A stretch of DNA of 64,000 nucleotides. It comes from Candidatus Sulfopaludibacter sp. SbA3 (GTDB lineage Bacteria; Acidobacteriota; Terriglobia; Bryobacterales; Bryobacteraceae). The DNA lies in contig CAMDCN010000008.1 of the NCBI GenBank assembly GCA_945890485.1, positions 62,001-126,000 on the forward strand, written 5' to 3'. The notes under the pieces were generated by a model. The model saw only the letters and a list, made by a program, of their open reading frames with translations, had not been told where the DNA came from and did no database searches. A program made the translations under genes and the position numbers. Below, piece by piece: positions 26,317 to 34,743 of this stretch; position 1 is the first letter of the stretch; each line of letters starts with the position of its first letter.

Positions 26317-27933
26317 CTACTGGTGGCGCAGTTGTAGTAGTTGGCCCGCCATGCCGGGCAGGCCGGCTGGCAATTGTTGGAACAGTTGGCGAACCCTGGT
26401 TTCGCGTGTACCTTCCGCGCGTCCCGGTCCCGCAAGAAAGTCTTGCGGCCTTTCGGCCCAAACCACCCAGATCCGTTCAATTCCCGGATTCTGATCAAAT
26501 ACGAACCAACCTGTTATCGTGGCCGTTACCGGCTCGGCGGCCTGACCGGAAAGCGGATAGACGATCGACACTTCCGCCGGCGTCTCGGTAACGGCGTAGA
26601 AGTATCCCGGCCGGGCCGCACTCAGCCGCAAGCGAAACTTCCAGCCCGCTTGAAACGTATCGGTCGCCGCTGCCCGGTAAGGGAGCAATGCTGGATCCTT
26701 CTGCGCTTCAATCTCGAAGCGTAGCGCGGGCTGGCTACTGGCGGTCACCCAATGGGAAACTCCATAGGTGAGCGCCCCGGCCGCGACGGCCGATCCGCCC
26801 GCTAACAACCACCTCCGACTCACGCGCGCCGGTGGCGTCACTATCTCGCCAAGCCGTTCCGCAACCTCCTCCATGGAGCCGAGTCGAGCATTCCGGTCCT
26901 TCACCAAACATCGTTCTATCAGGTCGCCCAGCGGCCGAGGCGCTGCCGAGTTGATCGTTTCGACACGCGGCGGATGCTGGTTCATTACCTGGGAGAGAGT
27001 CGTCATCGCGTTCTTGCCCTGGAAAGGACGCCGTTTCGCCGTCATCTCGTAGAGAATCACCCCGAGCGCAAAGATATCCGCACGGCGATCGGCCGCCTGC
27101 CCGATGGCCACCTCCGGCGCCATATAGGTTGGCGTGCCTAGAATCAGATTCTGCTCCGTCGACTGTTCTCCACTGGTCGAAGTTACCTTCGCGATGCCAA
27201 AGTCCAGAACCTTGACGGATCCTCCTTCGGTGATCATAATGTTGGCCGGCTTTAAGTCCCGATGGACGATTCCCGCGGCGTGAGCGCTCGACAGCGCCAA
27301 TGCCGTTTGCCGAGCGATCTCCAGGAGTTCGGCTAGCGGCGGCGGATCCTGTTTCAAAAGCTCCGCGAGGGTTACCCCCCGAATGTATTCCATGGCAATG
27401 TAGTCAATCTCGCCTTCGTGACCGAACTCATAAATCGTGATGATATTCGGATGCGTAAGCGCGGAAGCCGCGCGGGCCTCGCGGGCAAACCGGCGCCTCT
27501 CGTCGTCCGACTCATGGCGCGCATTCAGCACCTTCAGCGCCGCCAAGCGGTCCAACCGTCCATCCCGCGCCAGATAGACGATGCCCATGCCTCCGGCGCC
27601 GATGCGAGCCACGATTTCGTAGTGGCCGAGGTGATGGCCCGCCGGCAACTCCTGGGAATGAGTGGCCGTGTCGGTGGCTCCGGCTGGGGACCTATCAATA
27701 AACGTGGCCGTTGCATCCACGCGTTCCAGCAACGAGTTCACCTCATCGAGGATTTCCCGGTCGCTGCCGGCCGCCGCGCGAACGTAGGCGGACCGCTGGA
27801 TAGCGGGGAGTTCCAGAGCGGCTTCCAAAATCTCGCGAACCCGCTTCCATTGCCGCGCATCAGGCGCCGGACCCATAGAGCCAGATAGTAACAGGAACTG
27901 TTGTGGTGCGGAAGTCATAGCCTGAATTCTCAT
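26317..27933 (-). CDS. Transmembrane Ser/Thr protein kinase with DUF4384-like outer domain
   Basis: The protein is 538 residues from ATG 27933; ATG 27876 (MGPAPDARQWKRV) is an equally possible start. A ~90-residue helical N-terminus is followed by a complete eukaryotic-type kinase domain (about 104-360): the Gly loop IGAGGMGIVY, Lys134, HRDLKPAN with Asp226, and DFG at 244-246. A single membrane helix lies near 375-395 (WLLAGGSAVAAGALTYGV). The ~140 outer residues contain WKFRLRLSAARPGYFYAVTE and SIVYPLSG, a DUF4384-like arrangement also found in the last gene of the run. It sits 60 bases after the ECF sigma gene, and its stop abuts a GTG upstream of the next gene. A sensor kinase that controls the sigma factor is the simplest reading. 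Confidence 0.9.
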   Translation of the reverse strand: MRIQAMTSAPQQFLLLSGSMGPAPDARQWKRVREILEAALELPAIQRSAYVRAAAGSDREILDEVNSLLERVDATATFIDRSPAGATDTATHSQELPAGHHLGHYEIVARIGAGGMGIVYLARDGRLDRLAALKVLNARHESDDERRRFAREARAASALTHPNIITIYEFGHEGEIDYIAMEYIRGVTLAELLKQDPPPLAELLEIARQTALALSSAHAAGIVHRDLKPANIMITEGGSVKVLDFGIAKVTSTSGEQSTEQNLILGTPTYMAPEVAIGQAADRRADIFALGVILYEMTAKRRPFQGKNAMTTLSQVMNQHPPRVETINSAAPRPLGDLIERCLVKDRNARLGSMEEVAERLGEIVTPPARVSRRWLLAGGSAVAAGALTYGVSHWVTASSQPALRFEIEAQKDPALLPYRAAATDTFQAGWKFRLRLSAARPGYFYAVTETPAEVSIVYPLSGQAAEPVTATITGWFVFDQNPGIERIWVVWAERPQDFLAGPGRAEGTRETRVRQLFQQLPAGLPGMAGQLLQLRHQ

Positions 27934-27993
27934 CGCTTAGGGCCTGCTTACCCTGCTTAGCGTGAAGACTTCCGCAACCTGGCCAATGCGAAA

Positions 27994-28557
27994 CTATTTT
28001 TTTTCGCGGCTCATTTCGCGCAGTAGCCACAGACGGGCCGACGCCCAATACCGGCGCACCGTGCGGGGCGCAATCCCGAGCGCGCAGGCGATCTCTTCGG
28101 TCGACAGGCCACCGAAAAATCGCATCTCCACTATCTGACTCTGCACGGAGTCCAGCTTCGCCAAATCCGCCAGAGCGTCGTCAAGCGCGATCAATTCCAT
28201 GGCTCGGGGAGCCCCCGGCGCGAGTTCTTCATTCAGTTCCATCATGGCCGCGCCGGCGCCGCGCTTTTCGGCATGCTTCTGGCGGGCGTGGTCCACCAGA
28301 ATCCGGCGGATCATCTGGCTGCTTACCGCGTAGAAGTGTGCGCGGTCCTGCCACTGCACTTCCGGCCCGCGGATAAGCCGCAGAAAGGCTTCGTTCACCA
28401 ACGCCGTGCTCTGCAGTGTGTGGTCGTCTCTTTCCCGTGCTAACTGCCGGTGCGCCAACCGGCGCAACTCCGTGTAGACCATGGGCGCCAACGCCTCCAG
28501 CGCGGAGGCGTCCCCGCCGCTCCACCGCCGCAGCAGTAGGGTCACATCCTCGCTCAC
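27994..28557 (-). CDS. ECF RNA polymerase sigma factor (TIGR02999-type)
   Basis: The 187-residue protein has sigma region 2 (SALVYTELRRLAHRQLARE-like start, then DDHTLQSTALVNEAFLRL and DRAHFYAVSSQMIRRILVDH) and region 4 with a helix-turn-helix (RFFGGLSTEEIACALGIAPR, TVRRYWASARLWL). Length and motifs match the TIGR02999 group common in Acidobacteria and Planctomycetes. Its GTG start overlaps the fucosidase stop (GTGA), so translation is coupled. No anti-sigma gene is next to it; a Ser/Thr kinase follows instead. Where most ECF factors have an acidic DAED stretch in region 2.2, this one has QSTA (S50, T51). The gene ends with a run of eight A before the stop. Confidence 0.92.
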   Translation of the reverse strand: MSEDVTLLLRRWSGGDASALEALAPMVYTELRRLAHRQLARERDDHTLQSTALVNEAFLRLIRGPEVQWQDRAHFYAVSSQMIRRILVDHARQKHAEKRGAGAAMMELNEELAPGAPRAMELIALDDALADLAKLDSVQSQIVEMRFFGGLSTEEIACALGIAPRTVRRYWASARLWLLREMSREKK

Positions 28558-30164
28558 TGTTTCTCGATCCGGCGTTCCGCGCCATAAATCGTCAGCAGCG
28601 GATGCTTAACCCATGCCCGGAATTCGTACACCCCGTTCGGACTCAATCCGGTTACGGGAAGTGAGAACTCTCCGGCCGCGGTCATCATCCGAGTAGGGCC
28701 CGGCTGCCACGGGATGGACCGGTCACTGGCATCCAGTCCCACGATGCTCCGGTAGTCGAAGCCTACCTCCAACCGTTCGACCTTCCCCATGTCGACCAGC
28801 CTTCCGGTTAACGTGGCGGCCGTGCCGCTCCAACGGCTGCCGCTTGTCTCCAGCCGGGGCGGGATGAACGTAGGCTTGGCGTTCGTGATCTTAAGCACGA
28901 TCGGGTTCGGCCACTTGCTGTTATCTTGCAGGCGGTGAGTGAACATCGCCCGGATGTGCAGCCCGTCCGGCTCCTGCCGGAAGGTTGGCGCGGGGTTCAC
29001 CTCCGGCCGATACTCCAGCACGCGCCCGTTCTGCCCCAGCACGGTTACCTTCGTCTCCGGTGTCGCAGCGACGCTCTTCAAGACGAAGTCCCGCCATTGG
29101 CCGCGCACCCACGGGGTGTCCTGCTTCACGATGGCGTACAAAGTATCCTCGTTTTTCGCTTTGGTGAACCAAATATTCTGTTCATTGGTGATGACCCACG
29201 GCCGGACGCCGTAGATGCTCTCCTGGTTCACTTGCATCCAAAGCGCCAGCTCCCGCAGCCGCTCTTCCTGCTCGATCGGTAGTTCTCCATCGGGCTTCGG
29301 GCCGACGTTGAGCAGCAGGTTGCCCCCCTTGGCTCGCGTCTCCACGAGAATGTCGATCACCCGTCCCCCGGACTTGTAGCTTTCGTTCTGCGGTTGATAC
29401 TGCCACGCCGTCCCCATCGTGAAGCATGCCTCCCACGCGCCATCGATGGGCACGCCAGGGACATACAGCTCCGGCGTCTGAATGGCGCCGCGAGTGACTA
29501 CGGTATTGGGCTGCAACTGCCAGGCGAGTTCGCGCAACTGGTGGGGCTCGCCATCGAGAAACACGTAGTCGATGGGGCCATACCTGGTCATCAGTTCGCG
29601 CATCTGTGCCAAATCGAGATCCATCAGTCCCGGGTTGTTCCGTGGCTGCACCGCCGGGATGTTGCGCTGGATATCGATCTTGTTCTTCCGGAGCCACCAG
29701 AAGTCGTCTGGCGAAAAGTACAGGCCCGGCCGAATCCCCTGGGCCGAGAACGCATCCAGCACCTCTTTCGTGATGTCCCGTTTGAAGGGAGTTTGCATCA
29801 CGCCGAAGTCCGTCGTCTTCGTATTCCACATGGCGAAGCCGGAGTGGTGTTTCGCTGTGAAGACGACATAGCGAATGCCCGCCAGTTTGGCCAGCGCGGC
29901 CCAATCCTGCGGATAGAACTTGCGCGGATTGAAGGTCTTCGGCAGGTCGTTGTAGAACCGGTCGGTATAGGCGGCATCCGCTCCGGCCAGGGAATGCGAG
30001 ATGACTACGCCGGTTTGCGAATCCACGCTCCAATGAATGAACAGGCCGAATCCGAGATCGCGAAAGGTCTCCAGGCGGTCCGCCTTGTTCAGTGACCCCG
30101 GTGGGAGGTCCGGCTGCGCCCAAGCCCCAAATGCCAGCAAACCGAATAGGAAGATGAGTCTCAT
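28554..30164 (-). CDS. Secreted alpha-L-fucosidase, GH29
   Basis: The 536-residue product has a signal peptide (MRLIFLFGLLAFGAWAQ) and a GH29 catalytic barrel. Visible motifs are GFGLFIHWS near the start, YVVFTAKHHSGFAMW, GLYFSPDDFWW, and YVFLDGEP, where the Asp before Gly fits the nucleophile position of GH29 (W/F-x-D-G). The GGNLLLNVGPKPDGELP block and the C-terminal beta-sandwich are also family traits. It should release alpha-L-fucose or related residues from glycans outside the cytoplasm. It lies 6 bases after the PQQ-like propeller gene and overlaps the ECF sigma gene by 4 bases. Confidence 0.9.
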   Translation of the reverse strand: MRLIFLFGLLAFGAWAQPDLPPGSLNKADRLETFRDLGFGLFIHWSVDSQTGVVISHSLAGADAAYTDRFYNDLPKTFNPRKFYPQDWAALAKLAGIRYVVFTAKHHSGFAMWNTKTTDFGVMQTPFKRDITKEVLDAFSAQGIRPGLYFSPDDFWWLRKNKIDIQRNIPAVQPRNNPGLMDLDLAQMRELMTRYGPIDYVFLDGEPHQLRELAWQLQPNTVVTRGAIQTPELYVPGVPIDGAWEACFTMGTAWQYQPQNESYKSGGRVIDILVETRAKGGNLLLNVGPKPDGELPIEQEERLRELALWMQVNQESIYGVRPWVITNEQNIWFTKAKNEDTLYAIVKQDTPWVRGQWRDFVLKSVAATPETKVTVLGQNGRVLEYRPEVNPAPTFRQEPDGLHIRAMFTHRLQDNSKWPNPIVLKITNAKPTFIPPRLETSGSRWSGTAATLTGRLVDMGKVERLEVGFDYRSIVGLDASDRSIPWQPGPTRMMTAAGEFSLPVTGLSPNGVYEFRAWVKHPLLTIYGAERRIEKQ

Positions 30165-30170
30165 AAAGTC

Positions 30171-31385
30171 CTAGCTTTCGATGCGAAACAGATGCTGGTC
30201 GCCCCGCAGGTAAATGGCGCCGCCGGAGATGGCGAGCGAAGCCAGCGTGCGTTCGCCGATTTCGCTCTTGGCAACTTCCTGATAGGCGGTTCCTGGTGTA
30301 ATCACCGTGCATTCGCCCTCTTCGCTCAGGAAGTAAATCTTCCCCCCGGCAAAGACCGGCGACGCCGAATGGTTGCCGCCAATTCGCTGCTGCCACACCA
30401 GCTTTCCGGACTTGGCATCGAGACAAGTCGTGACCCCGTTGTCACTGACCATGTACAGCTCGTTGCCAACGACAATGGGCGAGGGCGTCAGCGGCACCGT
30501 ACGAGGGAACGACCAAGCCACCTGCGATTGAGTCACATTACCCTGGCCTCCCGGCCGCACTGCGAAGAGCACCGGCTGAAAGAACCCAGAGCAGATATAG
30601 ACCAACCCATGCGCGTACACCGGGCGGGGTACGTTCGAGAAGCCTTCGCCGTATTCGATGTACCAAAGTTCCTTGCCCGTCCGCGCGTTGTAGGCATAGG
30701 CGTGATGCGCTCCCGGGCTGATGACCTGCGGCTGCCCCTCGACGGAGATCACCAACGGCGTCGTGTACGCTTGGTTGCCCTTGCCTCGCGGCGTCTTCCA
30801 GCGGATCTTGCCGGTGGCCGCATCCAAAGCCACGACGAACTGCGCATCGAAGCCATCACAACTGATGATGAGCAGATCCTCAAACAGTGCCGGCGAGCCT
30901 CCCGGCCCGTGCTGCGGCTCATACTTCAATACCTGTTTCCAGACGATCTCCCCTTTCGTATTGAGGCACGCTGTGCCGTAGAAGCCGAAGTGCGCAAACA
31001 GGCGGTCGCCCTGCACGATTACGGTTGGCGACGCGAAGCTATTTTTTTTGTGAATGCCCGGGCCTACGTCCTTGACCCGAAAGACTTCTGTATCGAGCGT
31101 GATCTTGCCGGACCCGGTGTCAACTCCAAGCAGGCGCAGAGAGGCGTTCTTCTCGGTAGCCGTCGTGAGATAGAGGCGATCCCCCACGATAGCCGGGCTC
31201 GACCAGCCGGAGCCCGGAATGGGGACTTTCCAGCGGACGTTTTTCGTCTCGCTCCAGGAGGTGGGCAAGCCCTCCTCCGACGAATGCCCCTGGCCGCCGA
31301 GACCGCGGAATTGAGGCCAGTCTTCCGCCAGTAGGGGAGCCGATAAGAGTTGACCGATTAGGGTACGCCGTCGCATTCCTCCCAT
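30171..31385 (-). CDS. Secreted PQQ-like beta-propeller protein
   Basis: The 404-residue protein opens MGGMRRRTLIGQLLSAPLLAEDW, a short export signal with a Tat-like RRRTLIG. Then come WPQFRGLGGQGHSSEEGLPTSW and WKVPIPGSGWSSPAIVGDRLYLTTA, the standard opening of Planctomycete/Acidobacteria PQQ-like repeat proteins. Repeats with the pattern A.d..tGk..W..... recur (DAATGKIRWKTP, NARTGKELWYIE, DAKSGKLVWQQR), which indicates an eight-bladed propeller. No quinoprotein dehydrogenase residues are obvious, so a scaffold or binding role is more likely. The start may be ATG 31376; GGGAGGA lies too close to it. It is divergent from the radical SAM gene with almost no intergenic space. Confidence 0.8.
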   Translation of the reverse strand: MGGMRRRTLIGQLLSAPLLAEDWPQFRGLGGQGHSSEEGLPTSWSETKNVRWKVPIPGSGWSSPAIVGDRLYLTTATEKNASLRLLGVDTGSGKITLDTEVFRVKDVGPGIHKKNSFASPTVIVQGDRLFAHFGFYGTACLNTKGEIVWKQVLKYEPQHGPGGSPALFEDLLIISCDGFDAQFVVALDAATGKIRWKTPRGKGNQAYTTPLVISVEGQPQVISPGAHHAYAYNARTGKELWYIEYGEGFSNVPRPVYAHGLVYICSGFFQPVLFAVRPGGQGNVTQSQVAWSFPRTVPLTPSPIVVGNELYMVSDNGVTTCLDAKSGKLVWQQRIGGNHSASPVFAGGKIYFLSEEGECTVITPGTAYQEVAKSEIGERTLASLAISGGAIYLRGDQHLFRIES

Positions 31386-31405
31386 TGGATCACAGGGGCG
31401 CCGCT

Positions 31406-33763
31406 ATGCTGGTGGGTATGGATTTGGCCGCCCCAGCCCCCAAGTCGCTTTGGATTGAGTTGACCTCTCGTTGCCCCTACGACTGTGTCTTCTGCTCACG
31501 GAAAAGCGAGCGCGGCGCCGGGCAGCATATGGACTTCGCGCTGTATGAATCGTTGCTCGGGCAACTCGACCGGCCAGAAGTCATCCGCTTGAACTACTCC
31601 GGCGAGTCCCTCCACTATCCGCAATTGGCCGCGGCGATCCGGCTGGCCCGCGGTACCGGAGCCACGACCGAGATCGTTTCGGCATTGGGTTCCGCGCCGA
31701 TGAGCGCCGTGGAGGCGCTGGTTGATGCCGGACTCCACCGGCTATCGGTCTCCATTCACTCGATGGAGTCGAGCCAATTTCGACAGATCTACGGTCGGGG
31801 TGACATCGCCGAGATTTGTGATCGGCTGGAGCATCTGGCGCGCTACAAGGCGGCACGCGGGTCCACCCTTCCCTTGGTCGACTTCGCCTTTGTGGCGATG
31901 GACAACAATCTTGCCGCCCTTTCGGACGTGGCCGACTATGCCGAGCGGAGTGGCATCCCGCATATCTCGATCCACCCGGTGATTCAACGTGGGTTCGCGA
32001 CCGGTTCCTTTTCGAGCGAACTCGACGAGTCAGGCGAAGTGCGAACGGAGTTCGCCGAGCGACTACTGCATCAGGTGGTGGCCGCCGAGGCCCAGCACCC
32101 CGGCGTGACGATTCAGGTTGCGCGGCCGGAGGATCCGGCGCCGCCCTCGCTGCGCGGCATCACCACTTGCGAACAAAACCCGTGGGACACCATCCACGTC
32201 CTGGCCGATGGACGTGTGGTGATTTGCGAAGTACAGGACCGGACCGAAATTGGCGATCTGCGCAGGGAGTCCTTGGCCGAGATCTGGCAGGGGCGCTCCT
32301 ATCAGGAGTTTCGCCGGAGATACTCCGACGGCGGGCACCCCGGCTGCCAGTCCTGTCCGTGGAGGCGGACGACTCCCGCCGGGATCCAAGATCGGATACT
32401 GGTTCGAGGTTGGCATCCCCCGCATGGAGACCCGTTGCATTGGGCAACGGCGAGCGCCGCGTTGGCGGTGGGCGGCCTGAACGGTGTCTCCGCCCTTCAT
32501 CTGGCTGGTGTGCTGCCGCCGGCGCCCCTCGGGGAAACGGCGAACAGGCTATCCATTGTGTCCGGTATGGCTGAGGCCGTGACGATTACGAACGAGGGCA
32601 GGGAATTACTGCCCTTTGCCATAAAGTTGGCGCCTGTGGATACGGTTCGCTTCGAAACGCGCTACCGCTATTCGCCGGCCGAACAAGGCGCCGGTTCTGA
32701 CATTCGCCAGCTCGGCTTTGGCCTAAGCGAATTCGCTATCGAGTACGCGTTGCCACGGCGTCAGCGGGTGAGCCGCCTGCTCGCCGTGCTGAAGCGGGCC
32801 GAGGGCGCGGCGAAGCTGCGGATGGCTAACCGGTGGCGGCGGCCGGAGGCTTCGGCCAACGGGGAGTTTGGCGTTTCCATCATCATCCCGTCGCGCGACA
32901 CCCCGGATCTGCTCGGCCCGACGCTGGAGGCGGCCGAGGCGGCCCGCCGCAATCTCGCCGAGCCGAGCGAACTGCTGGTGGTTTTGAGTGGCGCACCGGC
33001 GAATGTCGAATTGCCGCGCCGGTTTCCCGGCATAACGTGGTCTATCTCGGAGCAGCCTCTCGATTTCGCCGCCGCCGTCGAGAGGGGTCTGCGGCTAGCG
33101 CGGCATCCCTGGGTCTATCTGCTCAATAGCGACATGCGTCTCGATACCCGCGCTTTGGCCTCGCTCTTGCCGTTGCGCCGGAGCGACACGTTTGCCATCG
33201 GTTCGCGGATCCGCATGGAAGACAGAAGCCTGCGGGAGACGAATTGGACTGACCTCCGCCTGCCGCAGAGCGACGCCGTCGAACTCGTGGAGCGGGATCC
33301 ATCGGGCCTTCGCGAGCCCCGCGGTTGCTTCTACGTCGGGGGTGGCTCCGGCCTTTTCCGGCGCGCACAGTTGCGGAAGATGATCGGCCGCAGCCGCGCC
33401 TACGCGCCGTTCTACTGGGAGGACGTGGAATGGGGCGCGCTGGCGTGGCGATATGGCTATCAGTGCCTCTTCTGCCCCGAGTCGGAGGCGGTACACAGCC
33501 ATCGGCAAACCATCAGCCGCTATTTCAACGAGCGGGAGGTGGCTCGCGTCTTTGAACGAAACCGGCTGCTGTTCCACCTGCGTAATCTCAAGAGCATCGG
33601 CCAATTGGAGCAACGGCTGCTGTCCCTGGATGAGGTCACTTGGGCCGAACTATTCCAACCCGGTATCCTTACCCGGTTGGCCTGGTCGCGCTCGGTCACG
33701 TTCCTGGCCCCGTGCCGGGAGGAGATTCTGTTCGATCGTTGGAAGTTCAGACCAACCGTTTAA
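31406..33763 (+). CDS. Radical SAM/SPASM - glycosyltransferase 2 fusion protein
   Basis: The protein is 785 residues from ATG 31406 (AGGGG upstream; ATG 31385 or 31418 are alternatives). The N-terminal half is a radical SAM domain with CPYDCVFC (cluster Cys at 23, 27 and 30) and a SPASM-like region with CEQNPWD, VICEVQD and CQSCPW. After about 100 residues without a recognised motif (about 335-475), a GT-A family 2 domain begins at GVSIIIPSRDTPDLLGPTLE, with WVYLLNSDMRLD as the DxD-like site and FYWEDVEWGALAW as the acceptor motif. The fusion suggests a two-step modification, radical chemistry plus sugar transfer, on the same substrate. The substrate is unknown. The 3' end overlaps the convergent DinB-like gene by 17 bases. 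Confidence 0.82.
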   Translation: MLVGMDLAAPAPKSLWIELTSRCPYDCVFCSRKSERGAGQHMDFALYESLLGQLDRPEVIRLNYSGESLHYPQLAAAIRLARGTGATTEIVSALGSAPMSAVEALVDAGLHRLSVSIHSMESSQFRQIYGRGDIAEICDRLEHLARYKAARGSTLPLVDFAFVAMDNNLAALSDVADYAERSGIPHISIHPVIQRGFATGSFSSELDESGEVRTEFAERLLHQVVAAEAQHPGVTIQVARPEDPAPPSLRGITTCEQNPWDTIHVLADGRVVICEVQDRTEIGDLRRESLAEIWQGRSYQEFRRRYSDGGHPGCQSCPWRRTTPAGIQDRILVRGWHPPHGDPLHWATASAALAVGGLNGVSALHLAGVLPPAPLGETANRLSIVSGMAEAVTITNEGRELLPFAIKLAPVDTVRFETRYRYSPAEQGAGSDIRQLGFGLSEFAIEYALPRRQRVSRLLAVLKRAEGAAKLRMANRWRRPEASANGEFGVSIIIPSRDTPDLLGPTLEAAEAARRNLAEPSELLVVLSGAPANVELPRRFPGITWSISEQPLDFAAAVERGLRLARHPWVYLLNSDMRLDTRALASLLPLRRSDTFAIGSRIRMEDRSLRETNWTDLRLPQSDAVELVERDPSGLREPRGCFYVGGGSGLFRRAQLRKMIGRSRAYAPFYWEDVEWGALAWRYGYQCLFCPESEAVHSHRQTISRYFNEREVARVFERNRLLFHLRNLKSIGQLEQRLLSLDEVTWAELFQPGILTRLAWSRSVTFLAPCREEILFDRWKFRPTV

Positions 33764-34202
33764 CTATGGCGATCTGACCCGCGTGATAGAGCGTATGCTG
33801 AATTACGCCGTGCAGCAGAAAATAGACGTCATAAGGTTTTCCGGGAACAGCCGCGTCGAGGTCCGCCTTTTGGATCGAGGTGAGTAGCGCCTCGCAGGCG
33901 GCCTGGAGCCGTTCGCGCGAGGCGGCCCACCCTTCCGCCGGGGGCCAATCGTCGTCGCCGAGTAGCAGCGCGGGGTCGCCGTGAAGGCGCCGGTTCGCCG
34001 CTTCCATCCACGCGGCGATATGAAGCGTCAACTCCTCGATTGTGTGATTGCCGCCAGGTGGACGGGAGGCAGCCTGCTCCGGCGTCACCCCGACGAGGAG
34101 TTCGAGAACGGCATCGCCATGCCATGCTTCTCCGTAGACCGCCCTCCGCAGTTGATCCGCGATTCGATAGTTTTCCCGCATCTTCCCACCATCGTAGTCC
34201 AT
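33747..34202 (-). CDS. DinB-like four-helix protein
   Basis: The 151-residue protein is all helical and has the DinB/YfiT pattern: an early helix with GEAWHG, a middle NHTIEELTLHIAAWMEAANR, and a C-terminal LHGVIQHTLYHAGQIAIVK. The three conserved His would bind a metal ion. Members of this superfamily are often thiol-dependent transferases or hydrolases, but the actual substrate is rarely known. The start may be ATG 34181 instead of 34202. It is convergent with the radical SAM gene and divergent from the small secreted protein gene. Confidence 0.8.
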   Translation of the reverse strand: MDYDGGKMRENYRIADQLRRAVYGEAWHGDAVLELLVGVTPEQAASRPPGGNHTIEELTLHIAAWMEAANRRLHGDPALLLGDDDWPPAEGWAASRERLQAACEALLTSIQKADLDAAVPGKPYDVYFLLHGVIQHTLYHAGQIAIVKRLV

Positions 34203-34278
34203 GGGCCTTGCGCTGCCGGCGGAACAGGCGTAGTCTACCTGCGGTCCTGTTTAGACCGATAGACAAGGAGAATGAAAA

Positions 34279-34728
34279 ATGAAGAAAGTAACTTTGTTGT
34301 TACTTGCCGGAGTTCTTGCGGCTATGGCCGCCGACTTTTCCGGAACCTGGAAACTGAACGTCGCCAAGTCCAAAGCAGAGGGCATGCCCATGCCCAAGGA
34401 GCAAACGACAACCTACACTCCGAAGGGCACCGGCTATGAATACACGGCGAAGGGCATCGCCGCCACCGGCCAGCCGATCGCGGGTAGTTTCACGTATGTG
34501 GAGGATGGAGCGGAGGTAAAGACGACCGGCTTCCCCAACTGGGATTCGCTTGTAGTTACCGGCGGACAAGCGATGAAATCGACGGTTCAACTGAAACGAG
34601 GCGGCAAGGTAGTCGGGACCGTGACGCGAAGTTTGAGTGCTGATGGCAAAAGCCTGATGCTCGTAGGAAAGGTAACGTTGCCTGACGGAAAGACGGCTAC
34701 CTACAACTACCACTACGACAAGCAGTAG
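34279..34728 (+). CDS. Small secreted protein, function unknown
   Basis: The 149-residue product has a clear signal peptide (MKKVTLLLLAGVLAAMAAD) and a strong ribosome site (AAGGAG 8 bases before the start). The mature part starts DFSGTWKLNVAKSK and is rich in beta-prone residues and Thr, resembling lipocalin-like small secreted proteins frequent in Acidobacteria. I cannot name a function. It stands alone: it is divergent from the DinB-like gene and convergent with cinA, with 15 bases between stops. Confidence 0.75.
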   Translation: MKKVTLLLLAGVLAAMAADFSGTWKLNVAKSKAEGMPMPKEQTTTYTPKGTGYEYTAKGIAATGQPIAGSFTYVEDGAEVKTTGFPNWDSLVVTGGQAMKSTVQLKRGGKVVGTVTRSLSADGKSLMLVGKVTLPDGKTATYNYHYDKQ

Positions 34729-34743
34729 ATCACCCGGGGGCCG

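Noticed and set aside
27994-28010. Run of eight A at the end of the sigma gene as a programmed frameshift site
   Set aside because: A similar run occurs inside the PQQ-like gene near 31042, the sigma factor already ends at the normal family length, and no stimulatory structure was seen.
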